Of a stretch of DNA of 64,000 nt, positions 35,092-45,334 are shown in pieces. This stretch comes from VRUE01 sp963745915 (GTDB lineage Bacteria > Actinomycetota > Thermoleophilia > Solirubrobacterales > 70-9). Under the pieces are notes generated by a model, which had not been told where the DNA came from, ran no database searches, and saw nothing but the letters and a program-made list of their open reading frames with translations. The position numbers and the translations under genes were made by a program. The DNA is taken from assembly GCA_963745915.1 (NCBI GenBank), contig CAVUZA010000002.1, positions 310,001 to 374,000 on the forward strand, read 5' to 3'. Positions within the stretch are counted from its first letter, which is position 1. The number at the start of each line of letters is the position of its first letter.

Positions 35092-37089
35092 CTATTTGCC
35101 GCTCCATCGCGGCGTGCGCTTGGTGAGGAAGGCGGCGATGCCCTCCTTGGCGTCCTCGCTGCCGAAGGCGGTGGCGAAGCCCTGCTTCTCGTCCTCGATG
35201 CCGCGGTCGAGGTCGCCGGCGCCGGAGACGAGCTTGATCTGCTCGACCGCGACCGGGGCCTGGGCGGCCAGCTTGCGGCCCCACATCAGGGCGGTCTCGA
35301 ACAGCTCGTGGTCGGGGACGACGCGGTTGACGAGGCCCGCTTCGAGCGCCTCGCCGGCGAGGATCGCGTCGCCGACCAGGTTCATCTCCAGGGCCTTGTT
35401 CTGGCCGACCAGCCGCGGCAGGCGCTGGGTGCCGCCGAAGCCGGGGATGATCCCCAGCTTCACCTCGGGCTGGCCGAAGACCGCCGCCTCGGCGGCGATC
35501 CGCACGTCGCAGGCCATCGCCAGCTCGCAGCCGCCGCCGAAGGCGATCGCGTTGACCGCGGCGACGGTGGCGACCGACGCCTGGCCGAAGTCGCGCAGCA
35601 GGGCGTGGGCGGTGTGGATCAGCTCCTCGCCGCCGGCCTCGTCCATCCTGGTGAAGGCCTTGATGTCGGCCCCGGCCGAGAAGACGACCGGCACCGAGGA
35701 GGCGATCACCATCGTCCGCGCGTCGCTCGCCTTGACCCGCTCCCAGACCGTCTTCAGGTCGCGGATCACGTCGGGGGAGACGGCGTTCATCGGCGCGTTG
35801 GCGAGCCAGGCGACCGCGACCTCGCCGCGCGTCTCCAGCTTCACCGTCTCGGCCTGCTCGCCCTCGTCGGGCTGCGGGTAGGGGTAGAAGCCCTGGCCGG
35901 ACTTCATCCCGTGGCGGCCCTGGGCGACGAGCCGGCGCAGCAGCACCGGCGGCGCGAAGCGCTCGCCGTGGCGCTCCTCGAGGCCCTCCATCCGCTCGAG
36001 CACGACGTCGAGCCCCTCGGCGTCGGCTTTCCAGAAGGGCGGCAGCAGGCCTTTGCGCGGGTCGAGGCCGGCGCCGGTCATCATCCCGAGGTCGATGTCG
36101 CGGACCGAGCAGACGCCCTCCTCGACCAGCAGGCAGGACTCGATCAGCGCCCGGCAGGTGAACAGCGAGATCAGCTCCTCGGCGTCGGGTGCGGCGTCGC
36201 CGGGGATGTTCTGCTCGCCCTCCTTGAAGAAGCCCTCGCCGCCGGACTTGGCGCCGAGCTTGCCGTCGCCGACCAGCCCCTTCAGCCCCTGGTGGACGTA
36301 GAAGCTCTCGCCGTAGGACTGGTTGAGGTGCTCGGCGACGTGCAGGACGGTGTCGAGGCCGAGCAGGTCGGTGAGGAAGAAGGGGCCCATCGGCGCCAGC
36401 TGGGCGCCGGCGATCGCCTCGTCGATCGCCTTCAGGGAGAGGCCCTGCTCCTCCTGGGCGCGCCAGATCTCGCCGATCGTCGCCATCAGGATGCGGTTGA
36501 CGACGAAGCCCGGCACCTCGCCGCAGACGATCGGCTGCTTCTTGATCGCCTGGGCGAAGTTGTAGGCGACGGTGGCGGTCTCCTCGGAGGTCTCCTCGCC
36601 GGCGATCACCTCGACCAGCGGCATGATCGAGGCCGGGTAGAAGAAGTGGAAGCCGACGACCTTGTCGGGGCGCAGCGTGCTCTCGCCCATCTCGGTGACC
36701 GAGAGCGAGGAGGTGTTGGAGGCGAGGATCGCGTGGCCGGGGGTGGCGGCGTCGAGCTCGCGGAAGACGGCCTGCTTGATCTCCATCTTCTCCGGCACCG
36801 CCTCGACCACGAAGTCGACGTCGGCGAACTCCTCGTAGGTGGTGGTCCCGGTGACCAGGCCCATCACCTCGGCGAGGCGGGTGTCGGCCGCCTCCTGGGT
36901 CAGCTTCTCCTTCTTGACCAGGCGGGCGAGCTGGCCCTCGGTGACGGCGCGCGCCTTCTCGACCGCGGCGTCGACGAACTTCTGGTCGATGTCCTTGACG
37001 ACGACGGGGATGTCGGCTGCGGCGATCGCCTGCGCGATCTCACCGCCCATGGTGCCGCCGCCGACGACGGCGGCCTTCGATACGAACAT
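35092..37089 (-). CDS. 3-hydroxyacyl-CoA dehydrogenase / enoyl-CoA hydratase fusion with reversed domain order
   Basis: The 665-residue enzyme would carry out two steps of fatty-acid beta-oxidation. The NAD-binding domain of 3-hydroxyacyl-CoA dehydrogenase is N-terminal (AAVVGGGTMGGEIAQAI; then ILASNTSSLSVTEMG, VVGFHFFYPASIMPLVEVI). Two C-terminal dehydrogenase domains follow, and the last about 250 residues are a crotonase fold with AGADIKAF, FGGGCELAMACD and PEVKLGIIPGFGGTQRL including both catalytic Glu positions. FadB of proteobacteria has hydratase first and dehydrogenase second. The start ATG 37089 is immediately before the NAD motif. It precedes the sirtuin gene in one probable operon. 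Confidence 0.92.
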   Translation of the reverse strand: MFVSKAAVVGGGTMGGEIAQAIAAADIPVVVKDIDQKFVDAAVEKARAVTEGQLARLVKKEKLTQEAADTRLAEVMGLVTGTTTYEEFADVDFVVEAVPEKMEIKQAVFRELDAATPGHAILASNTSSLSVTEMGESTLRPDKVVGFHFFYPASIMPLVEVIAGEETSEETATVAYNFAQAIKKQPIVCGEVPGFVVNRILMATIGEIWRAQEEQGLSLKAIDEAIAGAQLAPMGPFFLTDLLGLDTVLHVAEHLNQSYGESFYVHQGLKGLVGDGKLGAKSGGEGFFKEGEQNIPGDAAPDAEELISLFTCRALIESCLLVEEGVCSVRDIDLGMMTGAGLDPRKGLLPPFWKADAEGLDVVLERMEGLEERHGERFAPPVLLRRLVAQGRHGMKSGQGFYPYPQPDEGEQAETVKLETRGEVAVAWLANAPMNAVSPDVIRDLKTVWERVKASDARTMVIASSVPVVFSAGADIKAFTRMDEAGGEELIHTAHALLRDFGQASVATVAAVNAIAFGGGCELAMACDVRIAAEAAVFGQPEVKLGIIPGFGGTQRLPRLVGQNKALEMNLVGDAILAGEALEAGLVNRVVPDHELFETALMWGRKLAAQAPVAVEQIKLVSGAGDLDRGIEDEKQGFATAFGSEDAKEGIAAFLTKRTPRWSGK

Positions 37090-37201
37090 TCGGGGTGGTT
37101 CCTCCAGATTCGGCTTGTTGGCGCGGTGGAGGCTAGTTGATCGATTCTGTCCGCGGCTATAGGCTGGTGGCGATCTTCGGGGAGGCAAGCGACAGGGAGG
37201 G

Positions 37202-38587
37202 ATGCCGATGAGGCGGCGCGGAGCGATGGGAACCTGGATGGCTGCCGGCGTCGTGGCCGCGTGCGCGCTGCTGCCGGCGTCGGCGAGCGCGCTGACGATC
37301 GGTGCACCGGATTTGAGCGGGGCACCCACGGGAACGATCCCCTGTGCCAGCGCCGCCTGCACGGTCACGGGCAAAGAGCCTGGAGCGGGCCACCTATTCC
37401 GGGCACCAGCCGACGGCCGCATCACCGAGGTCCGCTTTCGCAGCCAGGTTGGACACGAATCGGCAGGTCTGCGGATACTCAACGATATCGGGGGTGAGGA
37501 ATTCCAATTTGAATCCTTCTTCCCATTCGGGAAAATCCCCTTCGCACTTGATGGGCTGCACGTCATCCCAACCGACATCCCGGTGGTCGAGACCGAGATC
37601 CTCTCCCTGGAGTTGTCCTCGGGCGGCCAGCTAGTCGACTACTACTCGCTGTTCGGTGCGACGACGGCCACCTTCGATCCAGCGAAGAATCAGGGTGAGT
37701 CCGCACCGCCGAGCAAAAACCCGTCCCAGAGCAGCAACGAAGTAATCCCCGCCGTCCAGTTCGAGTTCGAAATGGTCAGACCGCCCCTGCCCGAAGAAGA
37801 AGGCAACCCGCCCCCGCCGAGCGCCGACGTCGCGGTGAAGAAGTCCTTCAGCGGCGAATACGGGTTCGCCCAGATCGGCGGCGAGGCGCCCTTCTACGTG
37901 CAGGTCGAAAACAGGGGGCCGGACACCGCGCGGGGAGTCGTCCTCAAGGACAGCTTCGGACGCGGGCTCTCGTTCAAGCGGGCCGTGGTGCTCAAGGGCT
38001 CGGCCGGCAAGACGAGCTGCGGCGGCGGTGGCGGCCGCAAGGGGGGCACGGTCACCTGCACGATCGGCGCCCTGCCCAAAGGGGCCAAGGTCGGGATCGA
38101 CTTCTACTTCCAGGCCCGGGGCAAATCGAGCAAGGGCGCCGGCAAGGGCGTCAAGCGCAAGGAGAAGAACGTCGCCGTGGTCACCAGCGCCGGCCCGCCC
38201 GACCCGAACAAGAAGAACAACAGGGCGGTCGCCGTCGCCCGCATCGAGAGCGGCGGCGCCACCTGCCCGCTGCGCTCGAAGGTCGGCACCCCGGGCAACG
38301 ACCGGCTGGGCGGAACCAGCCGGAGAGAGACGATTCTCGGCCTCCAGGGCAATGACCGGATCAAGGCCAAGCGCGGCCGAGACTGCCTCTTCGGCGGCGA
38401 CGGCCGCGACGTGCTGATCGGCGGCCCCGACCCCGATTACATCGAGGGCGGCGCCGGCAACGACCTGGTGCTCGCCGCCGACGGCAGCGTCGACAGGATC
38501 CGCTGCGAGGGCGGCAAGCGCGACCGGGTCGTCGCCGACCGCCGCGACCGGGTCGCCCGCGACTGCGAGCGCGTCCGCCGCCGCTAG
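37202..38587 (+). CDS. Secreted DUF11/RTX-repeat protein
   Basis: The 461-residue protein starts with a signal peptide (WMAAGVVAACALLPASASA). A beta-rich N-terminal half follows. Residues about 205-340 form a DUF11-like domain (ADVAVKKSFSG...FYVQVENRGPDTARGVVLKD), then RTX-type repeats (TPGNDRLGGTSRRETILGLQGNDRI and GGDGRDVLIGG). It ends in Arg-rich sequence with Cys. The ATG at 37208 has better spacing to GGGAGG than ATG 37202. It is divergent from the beta-oxidation gene and followed by a family A palindrome. Function unknown; probably a calcium-dependent surface or matrix protein. Confidence 0.8.
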   Translation: MPMRRRGAMGTWMAAGVVAACALLPASASALTIGAPDLSGAPTGTIPCASAACTVTGKEPGAGHLFRAPADGRITEVRFRSQVGHESAGLRILNDIGGEEFQFESFFPFGKIPFALDGLHVIPTDIPVVETEILSLELSSGGQLVDYYSLFGATTATFDPAKNQGESAPPSKNPSQSSNEVIPAVQFEFEMVRPPLPEEEGNPPPPSADVAVKKSFSGEYGFAQIGGEAPFYVQVENRGPDTARGVVLKDSFGRGLSFKRAVVLKGSAGKTSCGGGGGRKGGTVTCTIGALPKGAKVGIDFYFQARGKSSKGAGKGVKRKEKNVAVVTSAGPPDPNKKNNRAVAVARIESGGATCPLRSKVGTPGNDRLGGTSRRETILGLQGNDRIKAKRGRDCLFGGDGRDVLIGGPDPDYIEGGAGNDLVLAADGSVDRIRCEGGKRDRVVADRRDRVARDCERVRRR

Positions 38588-38590
38588 CGG

Positions 38591-38640
38591 GACGTGCCGT
38601 CCCTGGGGGGTCCAAAACGACCTCCGCATGACGGCACGTC
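38591..38640. repeat. 50-bp palindrome, family A copy 3
   Basis: It begins GACGTGCCGTCCCTG and ends GCATGACGGCACGTC with centre AAAAC. It starts 3 bp after the stop of the DUF11/RTX gene, consistent with a terminator-like position, and has the same length as copies 1 and 2. Confidence 0.88.
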
Positions 38641-38803
38641 GGCGACAGGGGGGACAAGGGGGCGGGGCGAACCTTGTACTCGGGTACAAAGGCATCGCCG
38701 GCCCGCCGTCGCTAGGCTCTTTTGGCTCTCGTAAAGGGAGTTGACCGGTAACCGACCGTGCCCGCCGGGCGGGCGCGAGGCCAAGCGAGGGACGAGACCA
38801 GCG

Positions 38804-40954
38804 ATGACCCGTATCCGCCAGCAGAACGTGACCGCAGCGCAGTGGAGCTCCAACGGGGAGTCCCTCGGCGCGATCGACCTGACCCTGCCCGAGAACGAAG
38901 CCTTCGGCGCCAACGTCTTCTCCGTCGCCGTGCAGCGCGAACGGCTGCCGGGCGACGTCTTCGAGAAGCTGCAGGGCGCCCTGGAAGCCGGCGAGGCGAT
39001 CGACGTCGAGACCGCCCACACGGTCGCCGACGCGATGAAGGACTGGGCGCTGGAGAAGGGCGCCACCCACTTCACCCACGTCTTCCAGCCGCTGACCGGC
39101 TCGACCGCCGAGAAGCACGACTCCTTCTTCGAGCCCAAGGGCGGCGAGGGCAAAGCGCTGGCCGGCTTCTCGGGCAAGGAGCTGATCCAGGGCGAGCCCG
39201 ACGCCTCCTCCTTCCCGACCGGCGGCGTGCGCGAAACCTTCGAGGCCCGCGGCTACACCGCCTGGGACCCGACCAGCCCCGCCTTCATCCTCGAGAACCC
39301 GAACGGGTCGCTGCTCTGCATCCCGACCGCCTTCGCCTCCTGGACCGGCGAGGCGCTCGACGCCAAGATCCCGCTGCTGCGCTCGATGGACGCCCTCTCG
39401 CGCTCGGCGATCAAGGCGCTGAAGCTGCTCGGCGACTCGGAGAGCAAGCGGGTCTTCACCACGGTCGGGCCCGAGCAGGAGTACTTCCTGATCGACGAGC
39501 AGTACTTCTTCGAGCGCCCCGACCTGATCTCCACCGGGCGCACCCTGTTCGGCGCCCAGCCGCCCAAGGGGCAGGAACTGGACGACCACTACTTCGGCAC
39601 GATCCCCGAGCGGGTGCTCGCCTTCATGATGGAGTCCGAGCTGGAGATGCGGATGCTCGGCATCCCGGTCAAGACCCGCCACAACGAGGTGGCGCCGGGC
39701 CAGTACGAGATCGCGCCGGTGTTCGAGAACTCCAACGTCGGCTCCGACCACCAGCAGCTGACGATGCGGGTGCTGGAAAGCGTCGCCCGCCGCTACGGCC
39801 TGGTCTGCCTGCTGCACGAGAAGCCCTTCGCCGGCGTCAACGGCTCGGGCAAGCACAACAACTGGTCGATGGGGACGGACACGGGCAGCAACCTGCTCGA
39901 GCCGGGCGACACGCCGGCCGACAACGTCCACTTCCTCTTCTTCTGCGCGGCCGTGATCCAGGCCGTCAACAAGCACCAGGGGCTGCTGCGCGCCTCGGCC
40001 GCGAACATCGGCCAGGACCACCGGCTCGGCGCCAACGAGGCGCCGCCGGCGATCATCTCGATCTTCCTCGGCTCGGAGCTGGAGAAGGTCTTCGACGCGA
40101 TCGAGAGCGGCTCCGGCGACCCGCACACACCGGCCTCCTTCCTCGACCTGGGGGCGACCGTGCTGCCGCCGCTGCCCAAGCACGGCGGCGACCGCAACCG
40201 GACCTCGCCCTTCGCCTTCACCGGCAACAAGTTCGAGTTCCGGGCGCTGGGGTCGAGCATGTCGCTCGCCTTCCCCAACACGGTGCTGAACACCATCGTC
40301 GCCGAGGCGATCGACGAGCTCGCCGACCAGCTGGAGGAGAAGACCAGCGGCGGCATGGACGCGGCCGAGGCCGTGATCGAGATCGTCAAGGAGTCCTACG
40401 GCGCCAACAAGCGGATCGTCTTCGGCGGCGACAACTACTCCGAGGAGTGGCACGCCGAGGCCGAGCAGCGCGGGCTGAAGAACCTGCGCACGACGCCCGA
40501 CGCCCTGGCCGAGGTGCTGACCGAGGACACGGTCGCCGCCTTCGAGAACTACAAGGTGCTCTCCAAGCGCGAGCTGGAGAGCCGCTACGAGGTCTGGATC
40601 GAGCAGTACGCGCTGCGCGCCAACATCGAGGCGGAGACCACCTTCTCGATCGCCAAGACGATGATCCTGCCGGCGGCGCTGCGCCACCTGGCGCTGATCT
40701 CCGAGGCCGGCGTCTCCTCGCTGGAAGGCGACGTGCGCGGCCTGATCGAGGAGCTCTCGACCGCGCTCGACGCGCTCGAGGCGGCCAACAGCGGCATGGG
40801 CGACGCCGAGGGCACCGAGCTGGCGCTCCACGCCCGCGACGAGCAGCTGGCCAAGAGCCTGGCGGTGCGCGAGGCGGCCGACAAGCTGGAGAAGATCGTC
40901 GCCGACGACCTCTGGCCGCTGCCCAAGTACGAGGAGATGCTCTTCATCAAGTAG
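38804..40954 (+). CDS. Glutamine synthetase, type III
   Basis: GS III (GlnN-like) makes glutamine from glutamate, ammonia and ATP; it is a large dodecameric enzyme. The 716-residue protein has the GS III signature segments THFTHVFQPLTGSTAEKHDSF, GPEQEYFLID (metal Glu), TRHNEVAPGQYEIAPVFE, VNGSGKHNNWSM (ATP loop) and NRTSPFAFTGNKFEFRALGS. The ATG 38804 is preceded by a purine-rich stretch; an upstream in-frame extension to 38741 lacks similarity. It is a stand-alone plus-strand gene. Its last 8 bp overlap the convergent phosphoesterase gene. Together with amt and P-II it forms the nitrogen-assimilation set of the window. Confidence 0.95.
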   Translation: MTRIRQQNVTAAQWSSNGESLGAIDLTLPENEAFGANVFSVAVQRERLPGDVFEKLQGALEAGEAIDVETAHTVADAMKDWALEKGATHFTHVFQPLTGSTAEKHDSFFEPKGGEGKALAGFSGKELIQGEPDASSFPTGGVRETFEARGYTAWDPTSPAFILENPNGSLLCIPTAFASWTGEALDAKIPLLRSMDALSRSAIKALKLLGDSESKRVFTTVGPEQEYFLIDEQYFFERPDLISTGRTLFGAQPPKGQELDDHYFGTIPERVLAFMMESELEMRMLGIPVKTRHNEVAPGQYEIAPVFENSNVGSDHQQLTMRVLESVARRYGLVCLLHEKPFAGVNGSGKHNNWSMGTDTGSNLLEPGDTPADNVHFLFFCAAVIQAVNKHQGLLRASAANIGQDHRLGANEAPPAIISIFLGSELEKVFDAIESGSGDPHTPASFLDLGATVLPPLPKHGGDRNRTSPFAFTGNKFEFRALGSSMSLAFPNTVLNTIVAEAIDELADQLEEKTSGGMDAAEAVIEIVKESYGANKRIVFGGDNYSEEWHAEAEQRGLKNLRTTPDALAEVLTEDTVAAFENYKVLSKRELESRYEVWIEQYALRANIEAETTFSIAKTMILPAALRHLALISEAGVSSLEGDVRGLIEELSTALDALEAANSGMGDAEGTELALHARDEQLAKSLAVREAADKLEKIVADDLWPLPKYEEMLFIK

Positions 40955-41870
40955 GGGGCAGGCCGGGTCCCCCGTTGAGCGGGTTGAGGTCGGCGAGGAG
41001 CTCGAGCAGGCGAGGCTCGGGCTCCTCGTCGTCGATCAGGACGGCGCTGCCGGGCCAGGCGTAGCGCAGGTAGCGCTCGTAGGCCTGGCGGCTGCTGCGG
41101 TCGGGCTCGTAGGTCCAGGAGCCGGTGTTCCAGTAGCGGGTGCGCGAGTCGCGGGCCGAGCGCACGCCGGCCAGCGGCTGGTGGGTGTGGGCGAAGACGA
41201 CGGTGTCCGTCTGCTCGGCCCAGCCGAGGTTGGCGACCACCTGGGCGAAGGCCTCGAGCGCGTGCTCGGAGGGGTCGCTGGGCGAGATCACCGAGGCCGA
41301 GGGGTAGGCGGCGCGCGCCTCGTCCCCGGCGCCGGCCGGCGGGGCGGGCTGCTCGCCGCGCAGGCGGCGCAGGCCGCGCAGCGGCGCCCGCAGCGCCGAC
41401 TCGAGCCGGCCGGCACGGAAGACGTTCTGCTGGGCGTGGGTGCCGTGCGGCATCTGGGCGGCGACGTAGAGCCACTCGGTGAGCAGGGTGATCACCGACT
41501 CGTAGTCGGCGACGGTCTTCGGGTCCTCCGGCCCGCCCGTCGCGATCCCCCACAGCGCCCGGGTCAGCAGCCGTCCGCCGCGGCCGCCGCTGAGCCGCGC
41601 GTGCGGGTCGAGGTAGTGGCCGTGGTTGCCGGCGAGGAAGACGAGGCGCTTGCCGGGCAGCTGCTCGGCGATCAGCTCCAGCAGGCCGCCGGAGGCGTCG
41701 ACCGCGTCGCCGAGCGAGCCGAACAGCCAGTCGTAGAGGTCGCCGAGGAAGATCAGCTCGTCGACGCCCTCCAGCGCCGGCGCCAGCCGCTCGAGCGCGA
41801 ACTCCTCGCGCAGCAGGTCGCGCCCGGTCCAGGCGCCGAAGTGGGTGTCGGAGATCGCCAGGGCCCGCAT
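40947..41870 (-). CDS. Calcineurin-like metallophosphoesterase
   Basis: The 307-residue protein has all dimetal motifs: SDTHFG at the N-terminus, FLGDLYDWLFG, LAGNHGHYL, and FAHTHQPLAG plus RYWNTGSW near the C-terminus. This looks like an UDP-2,3-diacylglucosamine-hydrolase or DNA/nucleotide phosphoesterase type, but the substrate cannot be told. A variable insert (residues about 165-200) is Arg/Pro-rich. It lies 12 bp downstream of the P450 gene and may share its transcript. It overlaps the GS III gene by 8 bp tail-to-tail. Confidence 0.87.
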   Translation of the reverse strand: MRALAISDTHFGAWTGRDLLREEFALERLAPALEGVDELIFLGDLYDWLFGSLGDAVDASGGLLELIAEQLPGKRLVFLAGNHGHYLDPHARLSGGRGGRLLTRALWGIATGGPEDPKTVADYESVITLLTEWLYVAAQMPHGTHAQQNVFRAGRLESALRAPLRGLRRLRGEQPAPPAGAGDEARAAYPSASVISPSDPSEHALEAFAQVVANLGWAEQTDTVVFAHTHQPLAGVRSARDSRTRYWNTGSWTYEPDRSSRQAYERYLRYAWPGSAVLIDDEEPEPRLLELLADLNPLNGGPGLPPT

Positions 41871-41882
41871 CTGGCCGCGAGA

Positions 41883-43334
41883 CTACTGCCGCGGCAGCAC
41901 CCGCATCCGCAGGCCGCCGCGCGGGGAGAGCGTCGGCATCTGGCGCACGGTCATCGTCCGGCCGGGCATCGCGTCGAGGCGCAGGCGCTGCAGCAGCATC
42001 GTCGCCACCAGCTTCACCTCGGTCTGGCCGAAGCGCTTGCCGATGCAGATCCGCCGGCCGCCGCCGAAGGGCACGTAGGCGCCGCGCGGCAGCGCCGCCT
42101 TGCGCTCGCGGCTGAAGCGCTCGGGGATGAAGGCCTCGGGGTCGGGGAAGACCTCGGGGATGCGGTGGCTGGCCCATGAGCAGTAGTTGACGTAGGCGCC
42201 GCGGCGCACCTGGTGGCCGCCGAACTCGAAGTCGCGCACCGCGCGGCGCGGGCCGATCCAGGCCGGCGGGTAGAGGCGCAGCACCTCGTCGAGGACCATG
42301 TCGAGGTAGGGCATCTGGCGCTCGAGCGTCTCGATGTCGGGGGTGGCGCCGGCGAGCACCTCGTCCTGCTCGGCGTGGAGCCGGGCGACGGCGTCGGGGT
42401 GGCGGGCGAGCTCGTGCATCATGAAGGTCAGGGTCGAGGTCGAGGTGTCGTGTCCGGCGAACATCAGGGTCATCACCTGGTCGCGGACCTCGCGGTCGGT
42501 GAAGCCCTCGCCGGCCTCGTCGCGGACGCCGAGCAGCAGGCTGAGGATGTCCATCCGCTCGGGGTCGGGGTCGGCGCGGCGCTGGGAGATCTCGCCGTAG
42601 ACGATCTCGTCGAGCACGCCGCGCGAGCGGATCATCTTCGCCCAGGGCGAGCCCGGCCCGCGCAGCAGGCGCAGGTGGAAGTCGGTGCCGTAGAAGCCGA
42701 GCGCGCGCTCGAAGTGCTCGGCCGCGGCGGCGCCCTTGCCGGCCTCGTCGGGGTCGAGGCCGAGCAGCGCCCGCATCGCGATCCGCATCGCCAGGTTGCG
42801 CATCCACTCGTACAGGTCGACCACCTGGCCGGGGCGCAGGCGGTCGATCGCCGGCTCGGCCTCGGCGATCATCGCCGCCACCGAGGCGGCGACCTGCTCG
42901 CGGTGGAAGGCCGGCATCATGATCTCGCGGGCGCGGTCGTGGTAGGCGTCGTCGATCGTCAGCAGGCCGTCGCCGAGCAGCGGGATCAGGTCGCCGAAGC
43001 TCGACTCGCGCCAGTGGAAGTTCTCCGGGTGGGCGACGGTGACGAAGTGGTTGGCCTCGGGGCCGAGCATGAAGATCACCGGGCTGTGCAGGAGGCGGAC
43101 GCTGAAGATCGGCCCGTGCTCCTCGTAGAGGCCGAGCAGCAGCGGCAGCGGGTCGCGCGCCGCCTGCAGGGTGCGGCCGAAGTCGAAGTCCTGCGGGCCG
43201 GGCGGATAGGTGCCGCGCCGCCGCACCCCGATCTCCGACCAGACGTCTTCGGCAACCCGGCGTACCGGATTGGGGCTCAGCTGTACAGGCGGCTCCACCC
43301 GCCCCGCCGGTCTCTCCTGCGCCTCCACCGCCAT
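41883..43334 (-). CDS. Cytochrome P450
   Basis: The 483-residue haem monooxygenase has the I-helix oxygen motif FAGHDTSTS near residue 285, the K-helix ExxR in LDEVLRLYPPAW, the PERF-type motif FIPERFSRERK and the haem-binding loop FGGGRRICIGKRF with its Cys ligand. No N-terminal membrane anchor is evident, so it is probably soluble. Redox partner genes are not in the window. Sequence style resembles fatty acid or terpenoid-type P450s (CYP4/102-like), but the substrate is unknown. The upstream family B palindrome separates it from the toxin gene. Confidence 0.93.
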   Translation of the reverse strand: MAVEAQERPAGRVEPPVQLSPNPVRRVAEDVWSEIGVRRRGTYPPGPQDFDFGRTLQAARDPLPLLLGLYEEHGPIFSVRLLHSPVIFMLGPEANHFVTVAHPENFHWRESSFGDLIPLLGDGLLTIDDAYHDRAREIMMPAFHREQVAASVAAMIAEAEPAIDRLRPGQVVDLYEWMRNLAMRIAMRALLGLDPDEAGKGAAAAEHFERALGFYGTDFHLRLLRGPGSPWAKMIRSRGVLDEIVYGEISQRRADPDPERMDILSLLLGVRDEAGEGFTDREVRDQVMTLMFAGHDTSTSTLTFMMHELARHPDAVARLHAEQDEVLAGATPDIETLERQMPYLDMVLDEVLRLYPPAWIGPRRAVRDFEFGGHQVRRGAYVNYCSWASHRIPEVFPDPEAFIPERFSRERKAALPRGAYVPFGGGRRICIGKRFGQTEVKLVATMLLQRLRLDAMPGRTMTVRQMPTLSPRGGLRMRVLPRQ

Positions 43335-43371
43335 CGCCCCCGAATCATATTGGCCAGCCAGCCAAACCCCC

Positions 43372-43420
43372 GCCGACGGGCCTAAAACGGGCCTATATGT
43401 CCCGTTTTAGGCCCGTCGGC
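43372..43420. repeat. 49-bp palindrome, family B copy 3
   Basis: It differs from copy 1 by only a few central bases and is a perfect palindrome with extra flanking pairs (43369-43423). It provides the RRRA residues and TAA stop of the PIN-domain gene, and lies upstream of the P450 gene. Confidence 0.88.
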
Positions 43421-43862
43421 GGGAAGCCTGGGGATCGAAGGGGTCCTCGACGGCGATGCCGTCGAAGCGGCGGAAGTCGCGGTCGCGGGTGTAGATCTTG
43501 GCGACGCCGTGCTGGCGCATCAGGGCGGCGATATGGGCGTCGGTGACGTCCTTGCCGCGCGTCCCGGGCAGGGCGGTTTCGCGGTAGAGGTCGAGGAAGC
43601 CCGGGCCCTCGCCTGGGGTCCGGACGTGGTTGCGCCCGGTCAGGTCGGCCAGCGAGGCGAGAGCCTCCTCGGGGGAGAGCGGCTCCTCGGCGAGCGCCGG
43701 GTTGGTCGAGAGGCGCAGGAAGCCCAGCGCCACAGGCCAGAAGACGTAAAGGATCTCGGGGCCGCGAGCGACTCGTTCGAGCAGCTCCCGGGCGGGCTCG
43801 AACAGCTCACCGGAGGAGTTGGAAGCGTAGAGCAGGACGTTGGTGTCGATCGTCGCGCTCAA
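43407..43862 (-). CDS. PIN-domain toxin, VapC-like
   Basis: The 151-residue protein is a PIN ribonuclease of the VapC type. The acidic residues that bind Mg appear in ATIDTNVLLYASN, in KDVTDAHIAAL and in YTRDRDFRRF. The start is TTG 43862, overlapping the antitoxin stop as TTGA, which couples translation. The four last residues and stop come from a family B palindrome. A toxin-antitoxin role is inferred from the domain pair; the target RNA is unknown. Confidence 0.85.
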   Translation of the reverse strand: MSATIDTNVLLYASNSSGELFEPARELLERVARGPEILYVFWPVALGFLRLSTNPALAEEPLSPEEALASLADLTGRNHVRTPGEGPGFLDLYRETALPGTRGKDVTDAHIAALMRQHGVAKIYTRDRDFRRFDGIAVEDPFDPQASRRRA

Positions 43863-44137
43863 CCCCTCCCCCTCTCCAGTTCGTCCCGTTCGAGCAGGCC
43901 GGCGACCGCCTCCTTGTCCTCGAGGTCGATCTTGAAGGGGCCCATGTCCCGGGCGACCCATCGCAGCGGCGCGGGCTCGGGCGCGTCCGCCCCAAGGCGA
44001 TCGGCCAGCAGCTCGGAGGCCAGCTGTCCCATGCTCTTCTTCTCGGCACCGGCCCGGCGGCGCAGCTCGGCGAGCACGGTCGCGTCGAGATCGAAGGTCG
44101 TGCGGGGCATGATACGTGATGATACAAGAGTTGACAT
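43859..44137 (-). CDS. Ribbon-helix-helix antitoxin, VapB-like
   Basis: The 92-residue protein has a short ribbon-helix-helix DNA-binding region (MPRTTFDLDATVLAELRRRAGAEKK) and an acidic C-terminal toxin-binding tail. The start is ATG 44137, supported by GAGAGGAG at 6 bases spacing; an alternative ATG is at 44110. The segment around the second ATG contains two direct TATCAT copies on the minus strand (within 44108-44122), a possible autoregulatory operator or part of it. Confidence 0.85.
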   Translation of the reverse strand: MSTLVSSRIMPRTTFDLDATVLAELRRRAGAEKKSMGQLASELLADRLGADAPEPAPLRWVARDMGPFKIDLEDKEAVAGLLERDELERGRG

Positions 44138-44225
44138 CTGATGCTCCTCTCCGTGGGATGTTGCCGCGACGCTAGCCGGCGGCGACGCACGCGTGGCGCG
44201 CGAAATGTCACGGAAGGCGAACTTC

Positions 44226-45206
<981 letters not shown>

Positions 45207-45334
45207 GGCCCGAGTTTACGCGGGAAGGCGCACCGGACCGGAACGAATGCTCCGACTTGCACATCACCCCCAGTACCAGTTAAGGTTCTTTTAAGTTTTC
45301 AGGTAAAACGGCAATTTGGGGAGAAGGTCCGAAA

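Noticed and set aside
38672..38692. Hairpin CCTTGTAC...GTACAAAGG before GS III as a glutamine riboswitch
   Set aside because: It is a short 8-bp stem without conserved glnA-motif features; one copy only.
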